This document shows positions 1 to 10,984 of a DNA stretch of 64,000 nt, in pieces (within the stretch, counting starts at the first letter, position 1; every line of letters begins with the position of its first letter). The DNA lies in contig QXEO01000382.1 of assembly GCA_007115705.1 (NCBI GenBank), forward strand, positions 2,294,781 to 2,358,780, given 5' to 3'. The notes below the pieces were generated by a model. The model saw only the letters and a list, made by a program, of their open reading frames with translations. It had not been told where the DNA came from and did not search any database. The translations under genes were made by a program, and so were the position numbers. This stretch comes from Dactylis glomerata (lineage: Eukaryota; Streptophyta; Magnoliopsida; Poales; Poaceae).

Positions 1-655
1 AGCCTCGGGGGCTACTCCCATCGGGAGCGCTGAGCGTGCACCCGACGATATTTCTTGGTAAAGCATTAGAGTTTGGGAAGTACAGGAGTGTTACTCCCAT
101 CGGGAGCAAGTTTTATGGTTGTTATAACCCGAATATTTTCAGTCAAAATTTGACTGCGACATGAGATTCTCGAGTTATGTTATTGCAATGCAACTCGAAT
201 GCCATGACTTGTCACGAAGGTAAGACCCCGGGATCCATCCTGTGTGGCCTGGTATACGCATATGGATGCGCTCTACTGGTATGTATCCGTGTCTACGACG
301 TGAAGAAATTCCTGGTGGACACACTGGGTACCCTGAGAATCACTGGGATTCATTCTTTGTAAGTCCTAAATGCGGCAAAAGAATGGGTTTAACCGGTATC
401 CCAAATTCAAATCCAAGGGGATTGAATTTGAAGTAGTGACAAGTATCTGTTCTGGCAATTAACTGACCTCTTGATCCGTCAGAGTTGTCAGGCTTGTTCA
501 TCAAAACCCCTTGCAAAAAAATATCATGAAAGTAAGTCAAGAGACCAAGTCGAAGATTTGAAGATATGAAGAAATCAAAGAATTGATCAAGTCAAAGATT
601 TGAAGATTAGAGATTCAACCCGAATCTGCAATTCTGGTAGAATCTCAGGGGCTAC
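1..655 (+). mobile_element. Element A, 3' part of internal region (Tat-like Gypsy)
   Basis: This is the non-coding end of an LTR retrotransposon whose body lies left of the window. It ends in a purine-rich tract at 641-655 (CTCAGGGGCTAC), directly before the LTR at 656, as expected of a polypurine tract priming plus-strand synthesis. A short palindromic word, TACTCCCATCGGGAGC, occurs twice (13-28 and 92-107). The same CGGGGGCTACT style of polypurine motif appears at position 5. No coding frame of any length is convincing. The family is inferred from the matching LTR at 53,822-54,155 and its primer-binding site. Confidence 0.7.
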
Positions 656-990
656 TAACAAGGGTATAGTTAATAGATCCCGTTAGTTGAGTACCCCCGA
701 GGCCCGTTAAGCTAGGCCCAATTGTAATGATAGTCGAATACGAGTTCTTACCGTATGTCGATATTATAATCTGTATCAGACCCTACCCGATCCTCGAGAC
801 CTGGCCACCTATATATAGGGGCCAGGAGGGGACGGTGTAGGCCAGATTGAAAGCAAGCCAGGTTGAACACCCAAGTTTACTTTCGACATACACTTATTTT
901 GACTAACCTTTACCTTCGAGTTCATCCGACGCCCTATTCCCCCGATCCTAAGTCCTTCATCTAGGACATTTGCCGAGTTAACCCTTGTCA
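656..990 (+). repeat. 3' LTR of element A (335 bp)
   Basis: A short LTR bounded by near-perfect inverted ends (TAACAAGGG, mutated from TGACAAGGG, to CCCTTGTCA). It is preceded by a polypurine tract, so it is a 3' LTR. It matches the LTR at 53,822-54,155 along its whole length. A TATA-like box CTATATATAGG lies near 811-822. It is followed by GCTGG, a candidate target duplication whose partner lies outside the window, and then by minus-strand gag of element C, into which A inserted. Confidence 0.85.
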
Positions 991-1010
991 GCTGGTAATG
1001 GTACATACCT

Positions 1011-2188
1011 TTATCTCTCTAGCATCTCATCTTCTCTTTCCCACCTGGCATGCAATTCTGCTAGCATCCTAACATTTTCATCAATTCTAACTTGTATAGC
1101 ATTAGCAGTAGCAAAAACATTGTTCTCTTTCACCTCATTAGGCAACACATTTAATTTCAGATGAGCAAGGCTATCAATTTTAGAAGCAAGAATATCAATT
1201 TTTCCTAACTTTTCCTCAATAGACTTGTTAAAAGCATTTTGCTTACCGATGAAGTCCTTGAGAATTACCTCAAGCTCGGAGGGCGCGGCCCTAGTGTTGT
1301 TGGAGGAATTACCATAAGAGTTACCATAACCATTACTATTGGTAGAAGGATACGGCCTATAATTGTTACTAGCAAAATTGTTCCTATAAGCATTGTTGTT
1401 AAAATTATTATTTCTAATGAAGTTTACATCAACATGCTCTTCTTGAGCAACCAAAGAGGCCAAAGGAACATTATTAGGATCTACATGAGTCCTATCATTT
1501 GAAAGCATAAGCATAATAACATCAATCTTATCACTCAAGGAAGAGGTTTCCTCAACAGAATTTACCCTCTTACCTTGCGGAGCTCTCTCGGTGTGCCATT
1601 CAGAGTAATTTAAAGAGCCTCCAGCAGCTGAATCAAGTAGGTTCCTTGAAGAAAAATTATGTCCTGCATAAAAAGTTTGAACAATCATCCAAGTAGTCAG
1701 TCCATGAGTGGGACAATTCTTTATCATAGATTCATTCTTTCCCAAGCTTGAGCAACATGTTCATTATCAAACTGACTAAACTTCATAATATTGCTATGCA
1801 AAGCTATAATCTTAGCAGGAGGATAGTATCTACCAATAAAAGCATCCTTACACTTAGCCCATGAATCAATACTATTCTTAGTCAAAGACAGCAACCAATC
1901 CTTAACTTTTCCTCTCAAAGAAAAAGGAAACAACTTAAGCTTAATAATATCACTTTCAACATCCTTATATTTCTGCATCTCACATAGCTCAATAAAATTG
2001 TTGAGATGAGCTGCAGCATCTTTAGTACTAGCACCATAAAATTGCTCTTTCATAACAAGGTTCAACAAATCAGGCTTAATCTCATAAAAATTTGCAGCAG
2101 GAACAAGTGGTGCAATAGGAGTGCAGATAAAATCACTATTGTTCGTGCTAGTAAAGTCACACCACTTGGTGTTTTCAGGAGTAGCCAT
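1011..2188 (-). pseudogene. gag: Athila-type gag, element C (frameshifted, truncated)
   Basis: This is a retrotransposon capsid/nucleocapsid precursor read right to left. It starts at ATG 2188 (MATPENTKWC). The N-terminal half has the typical gag core (residues EQFYGASTKDAAAHLNNF, LKLFPFSLRGKVKDWL, FIGRYYPPAKI). The frame breaks near 1735-1745 and resumes as CPTHGLTTWMIVQTFYAG. The C-terminal part is Asn-rich and may form a coiled coil, ending at a stop at 1011-1013. Element A is inserted about 20 bp beyond that stop, so the rest of C (protease to integrase) is absent here. Asn-rich gag with this core is typical of grass Athila elements; I am sure of the family type but not of a named family. 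Confidence 0.85.
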
Positions 2189-2381
2189 TCTAGCGAACTA
2201 AAAGCAGATAAGTAAAAACAACTACAAAGGATCCTATTTTTTTTGGTTTTTTGATAAAACGATGCAAGTAAAATAAATAAAGTAAAGCAAAACAATAAAC
2301 AAAGTAAAGGATGTGCGTGTGAAAACTCCCCTCGCAGAAGTCTTCTTCTTTCTTCCCGGCAACGACGCCAAAAAAATACAT
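2189..2381 (-). other. Leader and primer-binding site of element C
   Basis: This is the untranslated stretch between C's LTR and its gag start. On the minus strand the primer-binding site TGGCGTCGTTGCCGGG is at 2370-2355, the position and style used by grass Athila elements. The rest is a T-rich leader with GTTTTGCTTTACTTT-like runs, also present in the leaders of elements D (4560-4620) and F (17,500-17,560). Confidence 0.75.
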
Positions 2382-4004
2382 TGATGCTGTATGATGGTGC
2401 CAGAAAATATGTTGGACGCCTGATGAATGACCAGCCTGTTGGGAACCCCAAGAGGAAGGTGTGATGAATATAGCAGCAAGATTTTTCCTCAGTTAAGAAA
2501 CCAAGATTTGTCGATCTGGAGAAGAGCGGACAATACGACTGAAGGTGATTCTTGCTAGTTTGCAACAGCTTTAGACAATTTATATATGGCACCTCATCCA
2601 AGCTTTGCTTTGCTAGCTGCAATGCGGAACCTGCACACAACACAACCAAGTACTTTGTTCCCAACTTACGATGAGGTTGTCAATCTCACCGGTTTGCTTG
2701 AAACAAAGGGTATGAGCGTATCGAGTGGAAAATGATAATAGTATGCGAGTAAAGTAAATAGTGCGAGTAAAGTAAACAGGTGATAGCAATATAAAGGAAA
2801 TAGGACTAGGATCCACAGTTCACTAGCGGTGTCTCTCCATAAGATAAAATAATACAAGTTGGGTAAACAAATTACAGTTGGGCAATTGATAGAATAAAGA
2901 CAACGTGCATATGAAGAGAGGATCACTATGAGATTTACTATGGGCATTACAACAAGATACATAGACTGCCATCCAACTGCATCTATGACTAATAATCCAC
3001 TCACGGGGATATCGTCCGAACACCCTATGAGTATTAAGTTGTGAACAATGGATAATTGCATTAAGAAAAGTGTGTAATGTAAACAAAGCATATGCCCTCG
3101 AGCATATGAATGTTGTTTTCTCCCTAGTAGCAAAAACATATCTACAACCTTAGAGGTTTCTGTCACTCCCCCTAGATTAAATAGAGGCATGAACCCCCTA
3201 TCGAACATAAATACCCCCTCTTGGAGTCACTAGCAACTACTCGACCAAGATAGCTACTAACAACGGAGAGCATGCAAGATCATAAACAACATAGAGATAA
3301 CATAAGATAAATTTTAGTACTTCAACTCAAGCATAACACTAATATTCATCGGATCCTAATAAACCAAACATATAAAATTACATAACAGTGATCTCAATCA
3401 TGTAGGGCACCTCATGAGATCTAAACATGAAGCACATAGTGGAGAAGACAACCATCTAGCTACTGCTATGGACCCATCATCCAAGGTAGACTACTCACTT
3501 ATTGCTCCAGAGGCAGGGTGCCGGGAAGAGCTTTTGGACTCTCCCGATCTTCGGGTCGACAATGGTGGCAGATCACGATGTGTTCTGGAAAATTGATCTG
3601 GTTTTTAGGTTTTTCCCATCGGGGGTCTTTATAGGCGAAGGGGTATCATCAAGAGTGGACCAAGACGGTCTCACACATAGGGGGCACGGCCCAGCCCCTG
3701 GCCATGCCGCCCTGGTGTGAGGGCCCCTCGTGGCCCCACTCCATCTCCTCTTCGATTCTCTGGAAGCTTCGGTAAAATTCTGGGCGACTGGCTTTGGTTT
3801 CATCCAATTCCAAGAATATTTCCTGTGTAGCTTTTCTAAAACACAAAAGCAGCAGAAAACAGGGAACTGGCACTGTGGCAACTTGTTAATAGGTTAGTTC
3901 CAGAAAATGCATAAAAGTGCCACGAAGTGTAACGAAACACTAAGCAAATGGTGTAAAAACAAGCACGGAGCATCAAAAATTATGGATACGTTGGAGATGT
4001 ATCA
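2382..4004 (-). repeat. 5' LTR of element C (Sabrina-like, 1,623 bp)
   Basis: This LTR is in minus orientation and has TGAT...ATCA ends. It is followed inward by the primer-binding site, so it is the 5' LTR. It is homologous along its length to the LTRs at 8579-10,220 (element D) and 17,621-17,795 plus 52,291-53,738 (element F). On the minus strand it carries a GC-rich hairpin at about 3725-3667 and a TATA box (TATAAAG) at 3633-3627. From memory the sequence resembles the Triticeae Sabrina family. It is inserted inside the 5' LTR of element D, since D's LTR resumes at 4005. Confidence 0.85.
3627..3633 (-). promoter_or_regulatory. TATA box of element C LTR
   Basis: TATAAAG on the minus strand lies about 35 bp downstream of the GC-rich hairpin. 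The same spacing and sequence are seen in D's LTR at 8950-8956 and in F's LTR near 53,389-53,396. Confidence 0.6.
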
Positions 4005-4500
4005 CATACCACGTTCTATCAATTGCCCAACTGTAATTTCTTTACCCAGCATGTGTTATTTATCTTATGGAGAGACACCACTAGTGAACTGTGGACCCCG
4101 GTCCTATTTCCATCATATTGCTATCACCTGTTTACTTTACTCGCACTTTTTTACTTTACTTGCATATTACTAATGTTTTCTACTCGATACACTCATACCC
4201 TTTGTTTTAAGTGAAAGGGTGAGATTGACAACCTCATCGTAAGTCGGGAACAGAGTATTTGGTTGTGTTGTGTGCAGGTTCCACATTGCCACTCTCAAAG
4301 CAAAGCCTAGACGAGGTGCCTTATAAATTGTCCAGAGCCGTCGTGAAGCAAGCAAGCATCACCTTCTGGAGTATTGACTTTTTCCTAGACAATAAAGCCT
4401 TGGTTTCTTACCGAGGGAAACTTGATGTTGTGCTCATCATACCTTCCTCTTGGGGTTACCAACTGATCGGTCATTTTCATCATCACAACTGAAGTAATCA
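4005..4500 (+). repeat. 5' LTR of element D, left-truncated by C
   Basis: This is the right-hand 496 bp of an LTR, matching the 3' LTR of D from about 9718 to 10,220. It ends GAAGTAATCA and is followed by a primer-binding site, so it is a 5' LTR. The missing left part lies beyond element C, outside the window. Confidence 0.85.
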
Positions 4501-4510
4501 AGCATTTTTC

Positions 4511-4527
4511 TAGCACCATTGCTGGGG
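4511..4527 (+). other. Primer-binding site of element D (degenerate)
   Basis: TAGCACCATTGCTGGGG, eleven bases after the LTR end, is a decayed form of the TGGCGCCGTTGCCGGGG site seen in element G. The changes are mainly G-to-A and C-to-T. Confidence 0.7.
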
Positions 4528-4708
4528 AAAAAGAAGACTTCTGCAAGGGGAGTTTCGCACATACATCCTTTACTTTGTTTTAGTTTTGCTTTACTTTATT
4601 TTTTCTTGCATATTTTTATCAAAAAACACAAAAAATAATAATTAGTTCCTACTATAGTTGTTATTTTTGTTGGTCTGTTATTGTCTTGATTTATCATGCT
4701 TTCTATCA

Positions 4709-5682
4709 ATGGTTGGTTTCTTTGAAACTAAATCTTTTTGGCAAGGTGGGTTCACGGAAGAGCAACAAAAATATTATGAGGAACACCGCTTGTCACAAAA
4801 AGGGAAACACTTATGGGAACAAATTTATAAATTATATATCATTGCTAGAAATGTGTGCTCTACTTATAATGTTACTTATTGCTTTGATAAATCTTGTTGC
4901 TGTAGGAGGTATAAACACCTCCCTTTTTAATGTGAGTATAATGATGATGTTACCATATCTTCTTATATTAATGGAAATTATGACTTTTATGATGTGGAAC
5001 AAATGAATTTATTGCTTGGAAGGGTGCATTCGAACTTGCCTATTTGCTTGAAAATACTGATGATGCACCTTATAAATATGAGGTTTATGATATACTTAAA
5101 TTTTGCTTTGATAATTACAAGGAAGAAAATGGCTATATTCTCAAATATCTTAATAGATGCTCTCCAATATAAGAGACTAATGCCTTGAAGGAGCCTATGG
5201 AAGAAGAAATTGCCAAAACTAGAAGCTCATTGGATGAAAAAGAGGAGGAGAGTGATGATCAAGAGGAGGAAGAATGGAGCTACTCATGTCTACCTGCCAA
5301 TAAGAGTAACTCTTTAACTAATACCTTATTTGATACCCTTCCATGCTTAACAAAGGAGGATGAGTGTGATATTTATATTATTAAGTTTGTTCATGATGCT
5401 ACTAAAAATTATTATGATAGAGGAAAATATGGTTGTTGGAATTCTCATGTTACTAAAACACCTCTCTTTATATTGAACGTTCCGAAGTTGCTCTTGTTTT
5501 ATCGACCCATACTTGTTACTATGTGCTTCTTTGATTTATTTCCTTACAAGATTCCTATGCATAGGAAGTGGGTTAGACTTAAATGTGTTTTATATTTGCT
5601 CCTTGATGCTCTTTTTGGATTCCCTTCATATTTCTTATGTGAGCATCTTCTCAAATTACCGAGCCTAGCTCAAAGGCGTTAA
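4709..5682 (+). pseudogene. Internal ORF of element D, function unknown
   Basis: This is the only coding-like segment of element D. It opens at ATG 4709 (MVGFFETKSFWQGG...). It has an in-frame stop at 4928-4930 and a frame change near 5020-5030. It then runs open to 5682 through a strongly acidic stretch (residues EKEEESDDQEEEEW), ending LLKLPSLAQRR. I see no zinc knuckle, protease, reverse transcriptase or integrase. It sits where gag would be, but it does not resemble the gag of C or G. Similar uncharacterised ORFs occur, to my recollection, in non-autonomous grass Athila relatives. It may be a gag-like or packaging protein; function unknown. Confidence 0.55.
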
Positions 5683-8578
5683 AGAAAAGCACTCTTAGGA
5701 GATAATCCAATGTTTTCTTTTCAGTAATTTTTCTTTTATTTGAGTATCGGAAGTCATTACTTCTATAATTACCTCTCCTTATCATTTTTTATTTCATTTT
5801 TGTGCCAAGAGAAGCCTCTAATTTGAGCGAGGTAAGATTTGGGGATGTTGCTATCCTGAAACAGTTTTTGGTGCTGTACCGTAAAAATTTGTGAAACTTA
5901 TCTGTATATATTTTGGACCTGCGATTTCTTGTGCATATGCCCCAGGTTATATCCAAACTTTCATTAGTTTAATACTTTTTGATTTGAGCAACAGAAAACC
6001 CCTTAGAAAATCGGCCTTTATCAGCTGTTCTGTTTTGACAGATTTCTGCCACTATTCATTTTAACCGCTTTATCACTTTCTTTTTGAGTTTTTTCGATCA
6101 CGGAACTTTTGGGGAAGTTGCTATAGTAGTATATACTTTATATGTGGTGGTTTTGAGTTAAAACCTGAAGCAAAAGAGGTTGATTCATTGTTATGCTTAC
6201 ACTAATGTTGCTAATAGATTGTGTTGAGTTTTGTATGAAGGAAGTTTGCAAGTGTAGGGATTGGAGAATGATGAGATGAATTGAAGAATGGACAAAAGCT
6301 CAAGCTTGGGGATGCCCATGCATCACCCCAAGAAATACCAAGAAGTACAAGCATCAAAGCTTGGGGATGCCCCCGAGGCACCCCTTCTTCATCGGCAAAA
6401 ATCATGTCACCTTTCAAGACACTATATTTTTATTGCTTCATGCACTATGCGTTTTTCTTGGAGCGTCAGTTGTTTTAGTTTCAGTATTAGTTTAGTTTAG
6501 TTTTCTTCAATAAATGGTTGGACCCCAACAAATTTCTTTTAGAGAAGTTTCCTTGCTTTTCATTTGCCAAGAATGCTCTAGTTTTCATTCTTATAAAAAA
6601 CCGAGTGTTCTTCTTTTTCTGTTACTGATTTTGGTTTTTGTTTTTGCCTTGATTTGCGTTCATATCTTCTTATATCCTTTTATCAAGGTCTATTTTTGCC
6701 TCTGGTCCATGTTGGTTTTCATCAAAAGAGTTGGATTAAAAAAGTTTGAATGGTGTTGGAAAAGAGAAAAAGATTTATGCAAAAAAGTGGTACAAAAAGG
6801 AACTTGTTTAGACTGCGGCTTAGACTTGTCATGCTTGATGTCTTTTTGATAGTATGCTTAGTGGTTTTGCTGCAGCATAACCTGTCTCAAATTACTGAGA
6901 TTGAATAATGAGCCTTTGAAAAAATCATGCGTTGTTTTTATCGTTTGGAAGCATTATTTTGGTTTTCTCCTTGATGCTTTATTTGGGTTGACTTGGCGCA
7001 TGCTCACACATGTTAGACTCTTACAAAGTCACCAATAGCCTCTATGATCATTTAGTTTTTGACTTTTGATGCCATCTTATGCTTCTCTTAATGTTGCTTT
7101 GTCGCTTTGCATGATTATGGCCGTTATTGCTCTCTTAGTTGGTCGCTCCCAGTCTTTTGCTAGCCCTTGTTTTGTATCGAGTATGAGCTCTACTCGTGCA
7201 TCCAACTCCTAAAAACCAAGTTGTTCCAATGTGTCCACCATACATACATATTAGCAATTTGCTATTCCAAAGTACATTTGACTTGCTTTTATCTACTCTT
7301 CAAATTAAACTCTTACTAGTGTTATGCAAAAATTGGTCAGTAAAGCTCTCACGAACCTGATGGCACACTTTATTTTTCTCGTTCTTAAAAATTTGACATT
7401 GTGGCTCTCTTATGTTGAGTTGTTATGCTTGCAAGGTGTAAGTTGGAAATTAGCCCATCCATGCTGTCATGGGGCAAGCTTTCGACATTGCACTTCATCT
7501 TATTTGAGTTGGTATCATGATCTTTTGTTTATGGATGCTCGCGGTGTGAAATAAATTGGAATCTTGTGGAGTTCATGGAGTTTGTATATGTGTTAGAGAA
7601 ACGCCTGGGCCACCAATCTAAGCCATGCATAATTCATGGTGGAAATTTGCAGCATGCCCATAGTGGACATTCAATGACGTATCTCAAAATAAAAAGCTAT
7701 ACAAATGGTAAATAAAAGAGATGTCGAGGTATTTATTGTCTGCTTGTCCTGTTATTTTGATGTGGGCTTGTTCTATGTCATCGGGCACGGAGGTACCCTG
7801 TTGGCGATTTTTGATGATACGCGTATACTTACAATGACAATAACTTGCTTGGGACCTAAGCAAAGTAGCACGAGGTTTGGGTACTCGTATTCACGGGACA
7901 CGAGGTTTTCAACTTATAATTTGTCAAGCATATGCATCATAATTGTACTCGCATTAACTTTAACCATTCAAGATGCTTATGATGGGGGCAATGAGAGCTC
8001 GAAGCTAGTAAGTACCATAATTTTTGAAGGTTTATAAAACTTGCAATCACTGCTTCCCTCTGCGAAGGGCCTTTCTTTTTTACTTTTATGTTGAGTCACC
8101 ACCTTCTACCTTTATGCACTGTCTAAGAGAGCATAGTTGTCATTCTAAGTATAATGTGCATTATCCCAAAGTTTTCATTGATTGATTCATGATCATGGTT
8201 TCACTTGTTCTTAAATTATTTGTATCTAGTCACCCTCGTAAACTTGAAGGTGTCCTATGCATTTATGTTTTGCTCTCCATGAAGGACAAGCTAAAAACCA
8301 TTTATATGTTTTTCCTTATGATTTGAACATACGTTTGACTTTCATTGTTTCATTTTCATGATCTTTTGTTTGTGTTCTATTTCATGTTATAACATGGTTG
8401 CTCAGTTTCTTCTATCAAGATTATATCTTTCATGTCCATGTTTTAAGTTCTTTTGATCCCAACACTGAATGCTTACATAGATGATCAAGATTGTGTAGGT
8501 GCATGTCACCTCAAAAATTATTTCTTTTTTTATCACTTACCTACACGAGGATGAGCTGGAGTTAAGCTTGGGGATGCT
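5683..8578 (+). mobile_element. Element D, 3' internal non-coding region
   Basis: These 2.9 kb hold no credible coding frame. Three copies of a polypurine-like word, AAGCTTGGGGATGC, occur at 6301-6317, 6356-6373 and 8563-8578; only the last borders the LTR and is the functional position. Blocks near 7160-7290 and 8051-8100 match the corresponding part of element G (49,640-49,770 and 50,240-50,290), including GAGTATGAGCTCTACTCG and CTCTGCGAAGGGCCT. This is the clearest evidence that D and G share cis-acting 3' sequences. Confidence 0.75.
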
Positions 8579-10220
8579 TGATACGTCCAAAACGTATCTA
8601 TAATTTTTGATGCTCCATGCTTGTTTTTACACCATTTGCTTAGTGTTTCGTTACACTTCGTGGCACTTTTATGCATTTTCTGAAACTAACCTATTAACAA
8701 GTCGCCACAGTGCCAGTTCCCTGTTTTCTGTTGTTTTTGTGTTTCAGAAAAGTTACACAGGAAATATTCTCGGAATTGGACGAAACAAAAGCCAAACATC
8801 CAGTAATTCACCGAAGCTTCCAGAGAACCGAAGAGGAGATGGAGTGGGGCCACGAGGGCCCCACACAATAGGGCAGCGTGGCTTGGCCCCTGGCCGCACC
8901 CCCTATGTGTGATGGCGCCTCAGCCCACTTCTGACGTTGCCCCTTCACCTATAAAGACCCCTCGACGGGAAAAACCTAAGTACCCGATCAAAATTCTAGA
9001 AAGATATCGCATTCCACTGCTATCATCGACCCGAGATCGGTAGGGTCCTGAAGCTCTTCCCGGCACCCTGTCGGAGAGGGGAATCACCACCGGAGGTCTT
9101 CTTCATCGCCATGCTTGCCTCCGGCGTGATGAGTGAGTAGTCTACCTTGGACTATGGGTCCCTAGCAGTAGCTAGATGGTTGTTCTCTCCGCCATGTACT
9201 TCATGTTTAGATCTCATGAGCTGCCTTACATGATTGAGATCACCGTTATGTAATTCTACATGTTGTTTTTGTTGGGATCCGATAGATACTGGTGTTATGA
9301 TTGAGTTGTTGTTCTGAAGTTTATCTTATGTTATATCTATGTGGTTTATGATGTTGCATGCTTTCCATTGTTAGTAGCTATCTTGGCCGAGTAGTTGCTA
9401 GTAACTCCAAGAGGGGGTATTTATGCTCGATAGTTGGGTTCATGCCTCTATTGAACTTGGGGGAGTGACAGAAACCTCTAAGGTTGTAGATGTGCTGTTG
9501 CCACTAGGGAGAAAACAACATTCATATGCTCGAGGGCATATGCTTTGTTTATATTACACACTTTGCTTAATGCAACTATCTGTTGTTCGCAACTTAATAC
9601 TTGTGGAGTTCTCGGATTGATTCGCCACATGTAGATTATTGGTCATAGATGCAATTGGATGGCAGTCTATGTATTTTGTTGTAATACCCAGAGTAAATCA
9701 CATAGTGATCTTCTTGACATACCACGTTATCTTTATTCTATCAATTGCCCAACTGTAATTTGTTTACCCAGCATGTGTTATTTATGTTATGGAGAGACAC
9801 CACTAGTGAACTGTGGACCCCGGTCCTATTTCCATCATATTGCTATCACCTGCTTACTTTACTCGCACTGTTTACTTTACTTGCATATTACTACTGTTTT
9901 CCACTCGATACGCTCATACCCTTTGTTTCAAGCAAACTGGTGAGATTGACAACCTCATCATAAGTTGGGAACAAAGTATTTGGTTGTGTTGTGTGCAGGT
10001 TCCATGTTGCTGCTCGCAAAGCAAAGCCTGGACGAGGCGCCTTATAAATTGTCCGGAGCCGTTGCGAAGCTAGAAAGCATCACCTTCTGGAGTATTGACT
10101 TTTCCTGGACGATAAAACCTTGGTTTCTTACTGAGGGAAACTTGCTATTGTTCTCATCATACCTTCCTCTTGGGGTTACCAACTCATCGATCATTTTCAT
10201 CATGACAACTGAAGCAATCA
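8579..10220 (+). repeat. 3' LTR of element D (1,642 bp)
   Basis: The LTR begins TGATACGTCC directly after the polypurine tract and ends GAAGCAATCA. It is homologous to the LTRs of C and F, so all three belong to one Sabrina-like family. It contains the GC-rich hairpin at about 8854-8920 and a TATA box at 8950-8956. The following bases CATGC are a candidate target duplication, but the left partner is outside the window. Confidence 0.9.
8950..8956 (+). promoter_or_regulatory. TATA box of element D 3' LTR
   Basis: TATAAAG lies 30 bp after the GC-rich hairpin, in the same arrangement as in elements C and F. Transcription would be expected to start roughly 30 bp further on. Confidence 0.6.
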
Positions 10221-10581
10221 CATGCCTCTCGGGGTTTGGGACTTTGGGTGAAGTTGATGTCTAGGGGCCTTCTGGGATGCGACATTAGTGGGAGAAAAAA
10301 AGGTAGAGTGAACCGTAGAGGCATAAAAACCGGTGGTGTGAAGGGAGTTGGACGAAATAACAATCGGCAGAATGATGTATGGGATGGAATATGGAACAAC
10401 TTCGTGCGATTTTTTTTACAACCATAAGCTCCTTTATTCATTTCTTTATTATTGGTTTCGAGTTGGTGGTGAAGCCACCAACTCAACATATTTGAATTTT
10501 AAAAATACCTAAGGCATCAATACGAGAATACACCAGTCACATTAACATAAGACGCAAAACTCGCGCCCTAGCTTCCCACTA
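10221..10581. other. Unassigned 361-bp segment
   Basis: This lies between the end of element D and a Helitron-type end. A minus-strand frame (about 10,489-10,184) is open for about 100 codons, with basic and proline-rich residues, but I recognise no domain. If the segment at 10,582 onward is a Helitron inserted into element F, this would be F-derived sequence. I could not match it to gag. Confidence 0.3.
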
Positions 10582-10620
10582 CTAGGTAGGATAGCGCGGC
10601 TTGCCGCGAGCTTTCCCGCC
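10582..10620 (-). mobile_element. Helitron-type 3' terminus (minus strand)
   Basis: Read on the minus strand, a perfect GC-rich hairpin (CGCGGC-AA-GCCGCG) is followed after 9 bases by CTAG and then a T. This is the hallmark of a Helitron 3' end. The geometry is the same as in the large Helitron's 3' end at 30,690-30,717. It implies a Helitron extending rightward from 10,582. The matching TC end is uncertain; one weak candidate is near 17,181 on the minus strand. Related motifs without a clean terminus occur near 10,770-10,795 and 12,335-12,360. Confidence 0.5.
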
Positions 10621-10799
10621 TAATAGCGAGCAAGCAAGCATAAAAAGCGTAATTTTTAAAAGAAAGAAACAAAATAGAGTTTCATGATATTATAAAGAAC
10701 CTATAATAAGGGCGACGAGGAAGATTGTGAAGAAGCTAAAGAAAGTGTTGCGAAAGTAGCTAAATAAAGGTTCGGGTTGCCGCACGCTCTGCCCGCCTA

Positions 10800-10984
10800 T
10801 TACTTTCAGTTTGAATTTAATTTAATTTAGGTTAATAATAATAATATGTACACTTTCATACCTTCTCACCAATTTCTACATAGCCATGTTAACTGAAAGA
10901 ACGACGTTGTGATCTACATATTACACTTAGGATATTAAAAAGTGCAACTCTACCTAAATTAAATTAAATTCAAACTGAAAGTAA
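10800..10984. mobile_element. 185-bp fold-back MITE with 33-bp perfect TIRs
   Basis: Positions 10,800-10,832 and 10,952-10,984 are perfect 33-bp inverted repeats, starting TTACTTTCAGTTTGAATTT and its complement. The AT-rich core has no coding capacity. The outer TA could be a two-base target duplication as in Tc1/mariner-type MITEs, but the ends are not the canonical Stowaway sequence. The superfamily is left open. Confidence 0.75.

Noticed and set aside
2062..2664. 200-codon minus-strand open frame over the C leader and LTR
   Set aside because: It crosses the primer-binding site and LTR end and has low-complexity hydrophobic content; it is explained by non-coding element sequence.
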